64,000 bases of DNA from an uncultured Selenomonas sp. (GCA_934202005.1 CAKPXP010000002.1:1-64000), one strand, 5' to 3'; positions 35,456-45,490 are shown, counted from the stretch's first letter. Program-made: numbers and translations. Notes: generated by a model not told the origin, from the sequence alone.

Positions 35456-36685
35456 TCAGTTCTTCGGGAAGAACTCGTCGTGGATCGCGTTCACGGCCTC
35501 CTTGAGCTCCGAGCCCTTGACGAGGCAGCTGATGCTGATCTCCGACGTGCTGATGATGTCGATGTTGATGCCCGCACGCGAGAGGGCACCGAACATGCGC
35601 GCCGCCGTGCCCGGGTTGCCGAGCATGCCCGCACCGACGATGGAGACCTTCGCCACATCCTCCTCGACGAGGACGGCGATGGCGTTGAGCTTGTCCGCCA
35701 CCTTATCGACGACCTGCTTCGCCTGGTTGAGGTCGTCAGACGCCACCGTGAAGACCATGTCCGTGACGTTCTTCTCGATGTTGCGGATGCTCTGCACGAT
35801 CATGTCGACGTCGATGCTGGCCGCCGCGAGCGCCGAGAAAATCTCATGCGCGATGCCCGGCGTATTCGGGATGCCGAGCACGGCGATCTTCGCCACCTTG
35901 TCGTCATGAGCCACGCCGCGAATCACAAAATCTTTATCTTCCATCGTATAATCCTCCCTAATGATCGTTCCGGGTTTCGTCGTGAAGGTCGAGCGCACAT
36001 GGATGGGGATGTGGAAATACTCGCCCATCTCCACCGAGCGCGGCTGCATGACGCCGGCGCCGAGGCGCGCCATCTCGAGCATTTCGTTGTAGGTGATCTC
36101 CTTCATCTTGCGCGCGCCCTTCACGATGCGCGGGTCGGCGCTGTAGATGCCATCGACGTCGGTGAAGATCTCGCAGCTGTCCGCCTTGAGCGCGCCCGCG
36201 AGCGCAACGGCCGACGTGTCGCTGCCACCGCGTCCGAGCGTCACGGGATCACGCTTCTCGTCCGCGCCCTGGAAACCGGCAACGACGACGACGTTGCCCT
36301 TGTCGAGCTCCTCCTGCACGCGCTCCGGCGTGATGTCAACGATGCGCCCCTTCGTGTGGACGGAGTTCGTCTGCATGCCCGCCATCGGTCCCGTGAGCGA
36401 GATGGCCGGCTGGCCGAGCGTCTTGAACGCCATCGCGAGGAGGGCGATGGAGACCTGCTCGCCCGTCGTGAGCAGCATGTCCATCTCGCGCGTATACTGG
36501 TACGGATCCTTGTTGATGCCCTGCGCGAGCTTGATGAGGTCGTCCGTCGTGTCGCCCATCGCGGACACGACCATGACGATCTGGTCGCCCGGCTGCTTTT
36601 CCTTGAGCACCCGCTTGGCAACATTCATGATTTTTTCCGTGGTGGCAACAGAGCTGCCACCGAATTTCTTGACAATAAGTGCCAT
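35456..36685 (-). CDS. lysC: Aspartate kinase
   Basis: A 409-residue enzyme that phosphorylates aspartate at the head of the Lys/Thr/Met pathway. The N terminus LIVKKFGGSSVATTEKI, VSAMGDTTDDLI near 42, and GRGGSDTSAVALAGAL near 170 are diagnostic. Two C-terminal ACT domains (about 265-400) provide feedback control. The ORF is monocistronic, with GGGGGAG before the ATG, its own promoter and its own terminator. An internal Met could give the separate beta subunit seen in Bacillus, but I see no strong internal ribosome site to prove it. Confidence 0.96.
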   Translation of the reverse strand: MALIVKKFGGSSVATTEKIMNVAKRVLKEKQPGDQIVMVVSAMGDTTDDLIKLAQGINKDPYQYTREMDMLLTTGEQVSIALLAMAFKTLGQPAISLTGPMAGMQTNSVHTKGRIVDITPERVQEELDKGNVVVVAGFQGADEKRDPVTLGRGGSDTSAVALAGALKADSCEIFTDVDGIYSADPRIVKGARKMKEITYNEMLEMARLGAGVMQPRSVEMGEYFHIPIHVRSTFTTKPGTIIREDYTMEDKDFVIRGVAHDDKVAKIAVLGIPNTPGIAHEIFSALAAASIDVDMIVQSIRNIEKNVTDMVFTVASDDLNQAKQVVDKVADKLNAIAVLVEEDVAKVSIVGAGMLGNPGTAARMFGALSRAGINIDIISTSEISISCLVKGSELKEAVNAIHDEFFPKN

Positions 36686-36756
36686 GATTCTCCCCCTACA
36701 ATATCCATCTAAGGCCTCGGCGAACCGATACCCTGATTCACAACCAATTACGGCCT

Positions 36757-36785
36757 ATTATACAAAAAAATCCACCATCTGTCTA
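36757..36785 (-). promoter_or_regulatory. Promoter of lysC
   Basis: On the minus strand TAGACA (36785-36780), 17 bases and TATAAT (36762-36757). The leader of about 65 bases is too short for an L-box (lysine riboswitch). The stretch 36790-37040 upstream holds no gene or motif I can recognise. Confidence 0.65.
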
Positions 36786-37043
36786 CATATATAGAGAAAT
36801 TTGTGTAAACTTATCAACGGTTGATATACACCCTTGTGCGCAACACGCAAACATCGTCAAGAAGTGCCAGCTGCCTGCATACAAGTTCCCCCGCCAACGG
36901 AACGCATCGGCACGCAGTGGGTTCAGCTATGGCGCTGCCGTACGCAGCAGACATCCTGAACGCACAATCGTACAGCCATCATGACAAGCCCGCTTCGGCC
37001 CCGCATCCCGGACATGCCATGTTCGCGCTTGCAACGAAAAGAG

Positions 37044-37077
37044 CTGCCAACGGTGCGATGCCCGCCGTTGGCAGCTC
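37044..37077 (-). terminator. Terminator of the oadGB operon
   Basis: GAGCTGCCAACGG/CCGTTGGCAGCTC stem with an 8-10 base loop. On the minus strand it is followed by TTTTCG. Confidence 0.8.
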
Positions 37078-37093
37078 CTGCGAGATACGATAT

Positions 37094-38224
37094 TTACTTC
37101 AGCATCGCGAGCATCGTGCCGGCCGCGACAGCCGTGCCGATAACGCCTGCGACGTTCGGGCCCATGGCATGCATGAGCAGGTAGTTGCCCGGCTTTGCCT
37201 TCATGCCGACGACCTGGCTCACGCGCGCCGCCATCGGGACCGCCGAGACACCGGCCGAGCCGATGAGCGGGTTGACCTTCCAGCCCGTCGCGCGGCACAT
37301 GATCTTGCCAAAGAGCACGCCGCCCGCCGTGCCGAAGATGAACGCGACGAGGCCGAGGAAGATGATGAGCAGCGTCTGCGGCACGAGGAAGCTCTCCGCG
37401 CTCATCGTCATGCCCGTGCCCGTGGCGAGGAAGATCGTGACGATGTTGCAGAGGGAGTTCTGCGCCGTGTCAGAGAGGCGATCCATGACGCCCGACTCGC
37501 GGAAGAGGTTGCCGAGCATGAGCATGCCGAGCAGCGAGGCGATCGGCGGCAGCAGCAGGCTGATGAGGATGGCCGAGACGATGGGGAAGCAGATGCGCTC
37601 GAACTTCGTGACCGTGCGCATCTGTTCCATGACGACCTCGCGCTCCTTCTGCGTCGTGAGGAGCTTCATGACCGGCGGCTGGATGAGCGGCACGAGCGAC
37701 ATGTAGGAATACGCGGCAACCGCGATGGCGCCGAGGAGATGCGGCGCCATCTGGATGGAGAGGTAGATGGCCGTCGGGCCGTCCGCGCCGCCGATGATGC
37801 CGATGGCGCCTGCCTCCTTCTCCGTGAAGCCGAGCATCATCGCGCCGACGAGCGAGACGAAGACACCGATCTGCGCCGCCGCGCCCAGCAGCAGTGTCGA
37901 CGGACGGGCGATGAGCGGGCCGAAGTCCGTCATCGCGCCGATGCCGAGGAAGATGAGCGGCGGGAAGATCTCGTTCGCGATGCCGTAGTGGATTGCGAGC
38001 ATGAGACCCGGATCCTCGAGGAATCCCGTGCGCGGGAAGTTCGCGAGGATGCAGCCGAAGGCGATCGGGCCGAGCAGCAGCGGCTCATACTCCTTGGCAA
38101 TCGCCAGGTAGAGCAGCACGAGGCCGACGAGGATCATGATGGCGTTGCCCATCGTGAACGCCGAGAAGCCGCTGTCCGCCCAGACGGCCTGCAGCGAAAT
38201 GACAAAAGCATTGATGATTTCCAT
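37094..38224 (-). CDS. Na+-translocating decarboxylase beta subunit (OadB/MmdB/GcdB type)
   Basis: A 376-residue integral membrane subunit that couples decarboxylation of a carboxybiotin intermediate to Na+ export. The signature segments are present: [37 protein letters not shown] (with the Na+-binding Asp) and [18 protein letters not shown]. Beta subunits of oxaloacetate, methylmalonyl-CoA and glutaconyl-CoA decarboxylases are too alike to tell apart. It lies 21 bases after the gamma subunit in the same operon. The catalytic alpha subunit and biotin carrier are not encoded here. Confidence 0.93.
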   Translation of the reverse strand: MEIINAFVISLQAVWADSGFSAFTMGNAIMILVGLVLLYLAIAKEYEPLLLGPIAFGCILANFPRTGFLEDPGLMLAIHYGIANEIFPPLIFLGIGAMTDFGPLIARPSTLLLGAAAQIGVFVSLVGAMMLGFTEKEAGAIGIIGGADGPTAIYLSIQMAPHLLGAIAVAAYSYMSLVPLIQPPVMKLLTTQKEREVVMEQMRTVTKFERICFPIVSAILISLLLPPIASLLGMLMLGNLFRESGVMDRLSDTAQNSLCNIVTIFLATGTGMTMSAESFLVPQTLLIIFLGLVAFIFGTAGGVLFGKIMCRATGWKVNPLIGSAGVSAVPMAARVSQVVGMKAKPGNYLLMHAMGPNVAGVIGTAVAAGTMLAMLK

Positions 38225-38245
38225 GGTGGTTCCTCCCCTCCTGTC

Positions 38246-38599
38246 TTATTCGAGCGTCCGCTGTACGCCGAAGCTCCGGCCGGCGTTCTTCCAGCCGTCG
38301 CGCTCAATGGGACGCACGGCGCGGATGGCCGCCGGCCCGTAGCCGTAGCTCGCGAGCGCGGCGGCAATGACAGCGATGACCTCAGGCGATACGCCGTCCG
38401 CGGACACAGGCTCGGGAGCGGGCGCCGCAGGTGTCGGCGCTGGCGCCGGTGCCTCCTTCTGGGGAGCCGCCTTCTCCTTGGTCGGATCGATCGCGTGAAT
38501 CAGGTTGATGACCAACCCCAAGGCGACGAGGACGATGAAGACAACCGTCATGTTAATCAGCATGATGACAAAGGGATTCGTCGTTACTGGCTCTGACAT
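38246..38599 (-). CDS. Na+-translocating decarboxylase gamma/delta subunit (OadG type)
   Basis: A 117-residue small subunit. One N-terminal membrane helix (MLINMTVVFIVLVALGLVIN) is followed by a Pro/Ala-rich linker (about 48-68) and a C-terminal helical domain, VSPEVIAVIAAALASYGYGP. This tail normally binds the carboxyltransferase alpha subunit. TGAGGTG precedes the ATG. It is first in the two-gene operon with the beta subunit. Confidence 0.88.
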   Translation of the reverse strand: MSEPVTTNPFVIMLINMTVVFIVLVALGLVINLIHAIDPTKEKAAPQKEAPAPAPTPAAPAPEPVSADGVSPEVIAVIAAALASYGYGPAAIRAVRPIERDGWKNAGRSFGVQRTLE

Positions 38600-38735
38600 A
38601 CACTCACCTCATTATAGTATTGATAGGAACGTCTTGTACATCATTATATATTATTGTTTATACAATTTGAAATATTTTCTTTGTATCTGAACTATTACCA
38701 TAGGTTATTGTTCAAAAATAGATAACATCAAGTTA

Positions 38736-39515
38736 TCACGCCAACGCCTCTGCCGCCTTTGCGAGATAGAGCGCGCGGAAAGCGGGATACTCACCGAGGC
38801 CGTGCATACTCACGCGCACGGAAACCCCCGCCGCGCGGAGGCGCGACACCCAGGAGTCCGACTGCTCGCCCGCAAGATCCTGGCGCACATGGCGGCCGCC
38901 CGTCAGGAGGAGCGGCGCGAGCAGTACCTCCGATGCCGCCGACGCGCGCAGGCGCGCGAGTACATCGTCGAAGCGCGGCGTGTCCGACGGCTCGAGCACG
39001 CCGACATGGATGGGCAGCCCCTCGCTGTCGATATGCGCCTGCAGCGCGTCGTAGACGGGGTTGTGGCGGTGCGGCGAACCATGCCCCATGAGCACGAGCT
39101 GCTCGCCCGGCCGTACATGGAGATCCATGAGCAGCGCCGTGAGCACGCGCGGAGCATCCTCCGCGCCCGCGAGCACCGGCGCCGCAAGGCGCAGATCCGC
39201 GAGGCGGTCGCGGTACGCCTCGTAGGGCGCGCGGATTTTCGCCTCGTACTCCTCGCCCGGCGTCAGATGCGTGGGCAGGATGAGCGCGCGCGTATAGGCC
39301 TCCCGCACGAGGCGCTCGAGGACGTCAGGGAGCGCGGGAATCTCGCGCCCCTCCTGCGCGCGGATCTTTTTGCGCAGGAATGCCGAGGTATACGCCTCCA
39401 GCACGTCGTAGTCCTTGAACTTCACGCGCAGGTCGAGCGCGATGCAGTCGATGGTCCGTGCGCGCTCCGCGGCGTCAGCGACGCCGAAGCTCGTGAGCAC
39501 GATGGCCTGCCGCAT
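38736..39515 (-). CDS. cbiK: Sirohydrochlorin cobaltochelatase (anaerobic pathway)
   Basis: A 259-residue CbiK-type chelatase that inserts Co2+ into sirohydrochlorin in early cobalamin synthesis. N terminus AIVLTSFGVAD, metal-site His in LILPTHLTPGEEYE near residue 80 of this frame, and VLMGHGSPHRHNP near 145 match the family. No signal peptide is present, so it is the cytosolic form. Its ATG overlaps the glmM stop by one base (TGATG), so translation is coupled to glmM, an unrelated cell-wall gene. A weak hairpin, GATAAC/GTTATC, overlaps its stop and may end transcription. Confidence 0.9.
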   Translation of the reverse strand: MRQAIVLTSFGVADAAERARTIDCIALDLRVKFKDYDVLEAYTSAFLRKKIRAQEGREIPALPDVLERLVREAYTRALILPTHLTPGEEYEAKIRAPYEAYRDRLADLRLAAPVLAGAEDAPRVLTALLMDLHVRPGEQLVLMGHGSPHRHNPVYDALQAHIDSEGLPIHVGVLEPSDTPRFDDVLARLRASAASEVLLAPLLLTGGRHVRQDLAGEQSDSWVSRLRAAGVSVRVSMHGLGEYPAFRALYLAKAAEALA

Positions 39516-40864
39516 CAGCCCTGCTCCTTTTTCACGACATCGGCGATGCGATGGCAGATGGTATCGAGCTGTGCCTGATCCGGCCCCTCCGCCATGACGC
39601 GGATGAGCGGCTCCGTGCCGGACGGGCGCACGAGGATGCGGCCGTCGGTGCCGAGCTCCTGCTCGCCCGCGGCGATTGCCGCCTTGATGGCCTCGTTCTC
39701 CTCCCAGCCGTCCTTCGTCGCGACCTTGACGTTGACGAGCAGCTGCGGATACGTCGTCATGAGGTTCGTGAGATCAGACGCCTTGCGGCCGCTGCGCTTG
39801 AGCGAGGAGAGCACCTGGAGCGCCGTGATGGGGCCGTCGCCCGTCGTGCTGAAATCCGTGAAGATGATATGGCCGGACTGCTCGCCGCCGATCTTGTAGC
39901 CGTTCTTGAGCATATTCTCGAGCACATAGCGGTCGCCGACCTGCGTGACCTCCGCACGGCCGCCCGCCGCCTTGATGGCTTTGTGGAAGCCGATGTTCGC
40001 CATGACCGTCGTCACGACCGTATTGTAGGGCAGCGTGCCCTTCTTGATCATATCCTGCGCGCACATCACGAGGATATGATCGCCGTCGATGACCTGTCCC
40101 TTCTCGTCGACGCAGAGGCAACGGTCGGCGTCGCCGTCGTGTGCGATGCCGAAATCCGCGTGGTTCTCGAGCACGGCGCGCTGCAGCGACTCGAGATGCG
40201 TCGAGCCGCAGTGATCATTGATGTTGACGCCGTTCGGCAGCGCGTGGATGACCTTGACCTTCGCGCCGAGCTCGCGCAGCACGCGCGGCATGACCTCGTA
40301 GGCGGCACCGTTCGCGCAGTCGAGTACGACGCTCATCCCATCGAAACGCTCCTTGCAGGTGGAGAGCACGAACTCGATATACTGGTTCAAAAGATCCGTG
40401 CGGTATTCGATATGGCCGATCTTGTCGCCCGAAGGACGCGCGAGGTTGTCATCCTGCTCGAGCTGATGCACGATGGCCTCGAGCTCATCCTCGACCGCGT
40501 CGGGCAGCTTGTAGCCGTCGCCACCGAAGAACTTGATGCCGTTGTCGTGGAACGGATTGTGCGAGGCGGAGATCACGATGCCCGCCTTCGCCTTGTGACG
40601 GCGGGCGAGATACGCGATGGCCGGCGTCGGAATCACGCCCGCGAGCATTGCGCGGCCGCCGGCGGAGCAGATGCCGGCCGTGAGCGCCGAGGCGAACATC
40701 TCACCGGAAATGCGCGTATCGCGGCCGATGAGGATGAGCGGCTGCTCGTCCGACTCGCGGCCAAAATACAGCGTCGCCGCCCGGCCGAGACGGTACGCCA
40801 TCTCCGGCAGCAGGGTCACATTCGCCTCTCCACGGACGCCGTCCGTACCAAAAAGTCTTGCCAT
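39515..40864 (-). CDS. glmM: Phosphoglucosamine mutase
   Basis: A 449-residue alpha-D-phosphohexomutase converting glucosamine-6-P to glucosamine-1-P for UDP-GlcNAc synthesis. N terminus LFGTDGVRGEAN, phospho-Ser loop GIVISASHNPFHDNGIKFF near residue 97, metal loop DGDADR near 240 and phosphate-binding RPSGTEPLIRVMAEG near 410 are complete. It is co-transcribed with cbiK downstream. Gene order dehydrogenase-glmM is common in related Firmicutes. Confidence 0.97.
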   Translation of the reverse strand: MARLFGTDGVRGEANVTLLPEMAYRLGRAATLYFGRESDEQPLILIGRDTRISGEMFASALTAGICSAGGRAMLAGVIPTPAIAYLARRHKAKAGIVISASHNPFHDNGIKFFGGDGYKLPDAVEDELEAIVHQLEQDDNLARPSGDKIGHIEYRTDLLNQYIEFVLSTCKERFDGMSVVLDCANGAAYEVMPRVLRELGAKVKVIHALPNGVNINDHCGSTHLESLQRAVLENHADFGIAHDGDADRCLCVDEKGQVIDGDHILVMCAQDMIKKGTLPYNTVVTTVMANIGFHKAIKAAGGRAEVTQVGDRYVLENMLKNGYKIGGEQSGHIIFTDFSTTGDGPITALQVLSSLKRSGRKASDLTNLMTTYPQLLVNVKVATKDGWEENEAIKAAIAAGEQELGTDGRILVRPSGTEPLIRVMAEGPDQAQLDTICHRIADVVKKEQG

Positions 40865-41000
40865 GAAAATATCCTCCTAAATCTCAAAAATGCAAAAGCT
40901 GGGGAGCCCGCTCCCCTTGCCGCCACGCGTCACCCGGCGGCCCTGTTCAAGCGCAGGCATCCGTCTGCCCCCGTACCAGGCGCCTCGGCGCAGCACAGCA

Positions 41001-42599
41001 TCAGGCCTCCAGATAAGCGAGCGCCGCCTTCATGCCGTCGACGGCCGCACTCATGATGCCACCCGCGTAGCCCGCGCCCTCCCCGATGGGATAGATGCCG
41101 GGCGTCCGCTCGGCGAGGAACGTCTGCCGGTCGCGGCGGATCCGCACCGGCGCCGACGAGCGCGTCTCGATGCCCGTCATCGGCACATCCGGCGCGGCAA
41201 AGCCGGGGATGCGGCGGTCGAACTGCGGCAGCGCGTGCGCGAGCGTCGCACAGACGGCAGGCGGCAGGCAGTCCGCGAACCGCGCCGTCCGCACGCCCGG
41301 CGCGTAGGAGGGCGGCACGAGGAAATCACTGCTCCCCGCGCGCCCCGCGAGGAAATCACCGACCGACTGCACGGGCGCAAAATAATCCCCGCCGCCCGCC
41401 GCGAACGCGCGCGCCTCATAGTCGCGCTGGAACGCGACGCCCGCGAGCACGCCGGGACCGAAATCCTCAGGCGTCACCTGCACGAGCAGCGCGGCGTTCG
41501 CGACACCGGAGTCGCGGCGGTAGTTGCTCATGCCGTTCGTCACGAGCCGACCCGCCTCCGAGGCCGCCGCGACGACCTGTCCGCCCGGACACATGCAGAA
41601 CGAGTACGCGCCGCGCCCCGTCTCGCGATCCTGATACGTCAGCGCGTAGTCCGCGACCGGCAGTCGCGACTGGCCGGCATCCGCACCGTACTGCGCCCGG
41701 TCGATGAAGTCCTGCGGATGCTCGATGCGCACGCCCACGGCGAACGCCTTCGCCTCCATCGCGAGCCCGCGCGCATAGAGCATCTCATACGTATCGCGCG
41801 CCGAATGGCCGATGCCGAAAAATGCTGCATCCGCCTCGACGCGCTCCTCTCCCGCGACGATGAGCGCGGCGAGCCGTCCGCCCGCGAGCTCCACATCCGT
41901 GACCTGCGCGCCGAAGCGCACCTCGCCGCCAAGGCGGCGGATCTCCTCACGCAGGTTCTTTACGACCGTGCGCAAAAGATCCGTACCGATATGCGGCTTG
42001 TGCAGGTAGAGGATCTCCTGCGGCGCGCCCGCCGCAACGAATGCCTCGAGCACATCGCGCATGTGCGGATCGCTGATGCGCGTCGTAAGCTTGCCGTCGG
42101 AGAACGTCCCCGCGCCGCCCTCGCCGAACTGCACATTCGAGGTGGGCGAAAAGGCGCCGCCGTGCCAGAACGACAGAATATCGCGATGACGCGTATCGAC
42201 ATCCTGACCGCGCTCCAGGACGAGCGGCGCCTGTCCCGCGCGCGCGAGCGTGAGTGCCGCGAACATCCCCGCGGGACCAAATCCCACGACAACGGGACGC
42301 CGTTCTCCCTTCCCGAGCGGCCGCTCTAGGATGGGCGGCCGCGGCTGCGGCTGCCGCCGCTCCACCTTGCGGTCGCGCCGCAGCCGCGCGAGCACCGCCC
42401 GCTCCTGCCTGACTGCTACATCGAGCACGAAGACAAAGAGGAGCGGCGCGCCATGATAGCGCCGCGCGTCGACGGCCTTGCGCACGATGGCGACGGAGAC
42501 GATCTCCTCCGCGCGCACGCCGAGCCGCTGCGCCGCCAGCTGCGCGAGCGGTGTCTCATCGTCAAACGGCACCGAAAAATCTTTGATCCGAAGCAACAA
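41001..42599 (-). CDS. Uncharacterised FAD-dependent dehydrogenase
   Basis: A 532-residue flavoprotein of the large uncharacterised NAD(FAD)-utilising dehydrogenase family. A ferredoxin-like N-terminal domain (1-90) precedes the FAD-binding Rossmann motif VVVGFGPAGMFAALTLARAG (about 103-122). It also has SNVQFGEGGAGTFSDGKL, CMCPGGQVV, and IYPIGEGAGYAGGIMSAAVDG at the C terminus. The start is TTG: two tandem TTGs at 42599 and 42596 follow an AAAGGGGGAG that is very close to them. The catalytic role is unknown in any species that I know of. It commonly lies beside glmM. Confidence 0.85.
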   Translation of the reverse strand: MLLRIKDFSVPFDDETPLAQLAAQRLGVRAEEIVSVAIVRKAVDARRYHGAPLLFVFVLDVAVRQERAVLARLRRDRKVERRQPQPRPPILERPLGKGERRPVVVGFGPAGMFAALTLARAGQAPLVLERGQDVDTRHRDILSFWHGGAFSPTSNVQFGEGGAGTFSDGKLTTRISDPHMRDVLEAFVAAGAPQEILYLHKPHIGTDLLRTVVKNLREEIRRLGGEVRFGAQVTDVELAGGRLAALIVAGEERVEADAAFFGIGHSARDTYEMLYARGLAMEAKAFAVGVRIEHPQDFIDRAQYGADAGQSRLPVADYALTYQDRETGRGAYSFCMCPGGQVVAAASEAGRLVTNGMSNYRRDSGVANAALLVQVTPEDFGPGVLAGVAFQRDYEARAFAAGGGDYFAPVQSVGDFLAGRAGSSDFLVPPSYAPGVRTARFADCLPPAVCATLAHALPQFDRRIPGFAAPDVPMTGIETRSSAPVRIRRDRQTFLAERTPGIYPIGEGAGYAGGIMSAAVDGMKAALAYLEA

Positions 42600-42803
42600 G
42601 CTCCCCCTTTCCGATTGAAAACACCATCACTTCACGAACAAAATACGAAACTACAGACTTAGCCTACTCTAAATCAAGAGAAAAGTCAATCCAGAGCAAG
42701 CGCTCGCCGCATACAGCAACGGGGCCGCCGCGTATGCGACAGCCCCGCAAAAAACACAGATGAGACGCTCCCGCGCCACAGCCGTTACCAGCTGCAAGCC
42801 GCT

Positions 42804-43718
42804 TTATTTCGCCGCCGCGACCTTCGCCGCGTGGCGTTTCTCCGACCAGCCGCGGAACACGATCCAGAGCGGGCTCGCGATGAAGATGGACGAATAGCAG
42901 CCGACGCCGAAGCCGACGAGCAGCGCGAACGCAAAGTCCTTCGTCGTCTCGCCGCCGAAGAAATAGAGCGCGAACGTCGTGAAGAGCACGGTGAACACCG
43001 TGTAGAGCGAACGCGTGAGGGTCTGGTAAACGCTCGTGTTGACGAGCGCGTTCACGTCGCCGTTCCTGCGGAAATGCAGGCGCAAGTTCTCGCGGATACG
43101 GTCGAAGATGACGATGGTATCGTTGATCGAGTAACCGACGATGGTCAGAAGCGCCGCGATGAATGAGGAGTCGATCTGACGCTGCGTGAGCGAGAAGACC
43201 GAGAGCACGATGAGGATATCGTGGATGAGCGCGAACACGGCCGCAACGCCGAACTTCCACTCGAAACGATAGGCGACATAGAGGATGATGAGCGCCCAGG
43301 AGATCACGAGCGCCTCGAGCGCGTTCGTGATGAGCTCGCCGCCGATGGTCGCGCCGACCTTCTCCTCACGCAGCACCGTATAGTCGCCGACGTCCTGCTT
43401 GAGCGTCGCCATGACTTCCTTGCGCTGTTCCTCCTCGAGATCCGTCGTACGGATCATCACGTCCTCCGAGGACGTGACATCCGACTGCGCGCCGGAGAGC
43501 TGGATGGTGCTGCCGTCGAGACCGTACTTCGCGAGACTCGTGCGCACCTCGGCAATCGTGACCGGCTGCGCGAACTTGAGGTCGATGATCGTGCCGCCCG
43601 TGAAGTCGATACCGAAATTGAAGCCCCGCACGAACATGCAGATGATACCGGGAATGATGATGAGCGCGGAAATAAGGAACCAGATTTTCCGATGGCCCGC
43701 AAGATCGAATTTAGGCAT
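42804..43718 (-). CDS. secF: Protein translocase subunit SecF
   Basis: A 304-residue, six-helix component of the SecDF complex that uses proton or sodium motive force to complete protein export. Typical segments are FNFGIDFTGGTIIDLKF after the first helix, VVRTTDLEEEQ-type periplasmic domain, and SINDTIVIFDRIREN near 215. It overlaps secD by 8 bases. The C terminus is Lys/Ala-rich. The region 42600-42803 downstream contains only a GC-rich hairpin (near 42716-42750) without a U-run. Confidence 0.96.
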   Translation of the reverse strand: MPKFDLAGHRKIWFLISALIIIPGIICMFVRGFNFGIDFTGGTIIDLKFAQPVTIAEVRTSLAKYGLDGSTIQLSGAQSDVTSSEDVMIRTTDLEEEQRKEVMATLKQDVGDYTVLREEKVGATIGGELITNALEALVISWALIILYVAYRFEWKFGVAAVFALIHDILIVLSVFSLTQRQIDSSFIAALLTIVGYSINDTIVIFDRIRENLRLHFRRNGDVNALVNTSVYQTLTRSLYTVFTVLFTTFALYFFGGETTKDFAFALLVGFGVGCYSSIFIASPLWIVFRGWSEKRHAAKVAAAK

Positions 43719-44967
43719 TCTTCTTCAAATCCTCCTTTTTCCAAAGCATGAAGCCCGTCGCGCCGTAGGCGGCAGGATTGCTGAAGAGCTTCGAGGCAAT
43801 CATCAGCTTCAGCATGTACTGCGTGAGCGTGATGGCCGTGAACATCGAGAGCAGCGTGCCGAGGCCGAGCGTGATGGCGAAGCCGCGGATCGTACCCGTG
43901 CCGAGGAAGAAGAGCACGCCCGCCGCGATGAGCGTCGTGACATTCGAGTCGAAGATTGTCGTGAACGCGCGCTTGAAGCCAGAGTCCATCGAGAGCCGCA
44001 ACGTCTTGCCCTGGATCTGGTACTCCTCCTTGAAATGCTCGAAAATCAGCACGTTCGCGTCGACCGCCATGCCGATGGAAAGAATGATGCCCGCGACGCC
44101 CGGCAGCGTCAGCGTCGCGTCGAGCACATAGAGCAGCGCGAGCAGCATGATCGTATAGGCCATGAGCGCGATGTCAGCGATGAAGCCGGAGACGCGGTAG
44201 AAAAGCAACATAAAGAGCAGTACGGCGCCGATGCCGACGGCGAACGCGAACTCCGACTTATCCTTGGAGTCCTGTCCGAGGGACGGGCCGACCGTGCGCG
44301 TCTCGATGATGTTGACCTTCACGGGCAGCGCACCGCTCCGGAGGACGACTGCGAGATTCTGCGCCTCCTCGAGCGACTTCTGTCCGGAGATCTCCGCCTT
44401 GCCGCCGAGGATCGGCTCGCGGACGTTCGGCGCTGTGAGCACCTCGCCGTCGAGCAGGATGGCGATCGTGCGGCCGACGTTCTTCGAGGTGAGATCCGCG
44501 AACTTCTTCGCGCCCTCATCGGTGAACTCGAGGTTGACGACGTTCTGCCCGTTTTGCTGGTTCGTCGCCGCCTGCGCGTTCTTGAGGTCGGTACCCGTGA
44601 GCACCGTGTTGCCGTCCTCGTCCTTGAACTCGAGCATCGCCGTCTTGCCGATGGTCTTGATGGCGGCATCCGGATCCTTGACACCCGGCAGCTCGATGAT
44701 GACGCGACGCTCGCCCTCGCGCTGGATAATCGGCTCGGTGAGACCGAGCGCGTTGACGCGCTTCTCCATGATGGTGACGACGCGGTTCATCGCGTCATCG
44801 TTGACCTTCGCAATATCCGTATCCTCCGCCTCGAGCACGACATGCGTGCCGCCCTGCAGGTCGAGGCCCTGGCGGATGGAATTCGCCAAGGGCCGGACGA
44901 ACGCGAGGAAGATGCCGACAATCGCCACGACACAGACGATGAGCTTCAGGAGACTGTCTTTTCTCAA
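43711..44967 (-). CDS. secD: Protein translocase subunit SecD
   Basis: A 418-residue partner of SecF. It has the N-terminal helix, a periplasmic P1 domain with GLDLQGGTHVVLEAEDTD, and the membrane part with GMAVDANVLIFEHFKEE near 320. I prefer TTG 44967 (MRKDSLLKLIV) because AAAGGA is 9 bases upstream. The TTG at 44976 overlaps that site. The leader contains a GGAGCGC/GCGCTCC hairpin at about 44986-45005. Confidence 0.96.
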   Translation of the reverse strand: MRKDSLLKLIVCVVAIVGIFLAFVRPLANSIRQGLDLQGGTHVVLEAEDTDIAKVNDDAMNRVVTIMEKRVNALGLTEPIIQREGERRVIIELPGVKDPDAAIKTIGKTAMLEFKDEDGNTVLTGTDLKNAQAATNQQNGQNVVNLEFTDEGAKKFADLTSKNVGRTIAILLDGEVLTAPNVREPILGGKAEISGQKSLEEAQNLAVVLRSGALPVKVNIIETRTVGPSLGQDSKDKSEFAFAVGIGAVLLFMLLFYRVSGFIADIALMAYTIMLLALLYVLDATLTLPGVAGIILSIGMAVDANVLIFEHFKEEYQIQGKTLRLSMDSGFKRAFTTIFDSNVTTLIAAGVLFFLGTGTIRGFAITLGLGTLLSMFTAITLTQYMLKLMIASKLFSNPAAYGATGFMLWKKEDLKKNA

Positions 44968-45077
44968 CTGATTCAATCCTTTCTCATGGAGCGCGGCTGC
45001 GCTCCTATTATTTATTTATGGAATCACCGACTGTGCCGGTGCTTCTCTATGATATCAAAAATGTCTCCAGCCGGCCG

Positions 45078-45443
45078 TCAGGAGGCTGTCTCAGCTGCAG
45101 ACGCCCCCTGCCGTGTTTTCAAGAACGCGATGACCTTCTCCCGCACGGCATCCGCGTCGAGCGCGTCCGTCTGGATGTAGAGATCCGCGTGCGCGCGGGC
45201 ATCGGCGAGCCGCTTGTGCTGAACGGCGAGCCGATCCTCGCCCCAGTAGACGAGGCGGCGCTTGTGGATGGCCGGGAGCGTCGCGTCAATCATCACGAGC
45301 ACGTCGGGATGGTGCTTGTTCCAGAAATCATGGATGCAGGAATGCTCCTGCGCCACATTGTAGGCGTCGTAGCCCGCCGCCCGCAGTCCCGCCACGAGCG
45401 TCGTCTTCCCCGACGCGCAGACACCGACGATTGCAATCCGCAT
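45078..45443 (-). CDS. Small P-loop NTPase/kinase-like protein
   Basis: A 121-residue protein with a clear Walker A, MRIAIVGVCASGKTTLVAGL, at its N terminus and WNKHHPDVLVMIDATLPAIH as a Walker B-like strand near residue 45. It lacks a recognisable lid or substrate domain. GGGAGGAG fixes the start at 45443. It lies 47 bases downstream of the phosphatase gene, inside the yajC-secDF cluster. A small-molecule kinase or a nucleotide sensor is possible. Confidence 0.6.
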   Translation of the reverse strand: MRIAIVGVCASGKTTLVAGLRAAGYDAYNVAQEHSCIHDFWNKHHPDVLVMIDATLPAIHKRRLVYWGEDRLAVQHKRLADARAHADLYIQTDALDADAVREKVIAFLKTRQGASAAETAS

Positions 45444-45490
45444 GCTGCCACTCCTCCCAAAACGCATCCGCACGGCTCCCGTCCAGCCGG

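Noticed and set aside
36686..36790. A lysine riboswitch before lysC.
   Set aside because: The leader from the promoter is only about 65 bases and has none of the conserved L-box segments.
36821..38596. A 591-codon plus-strand frame over the oadGB genes and the gap before it.
   Set aside because: It is highly charged with low complexity and is antisense to two clear membrane proteins. The non-overlapping part has no start signal.
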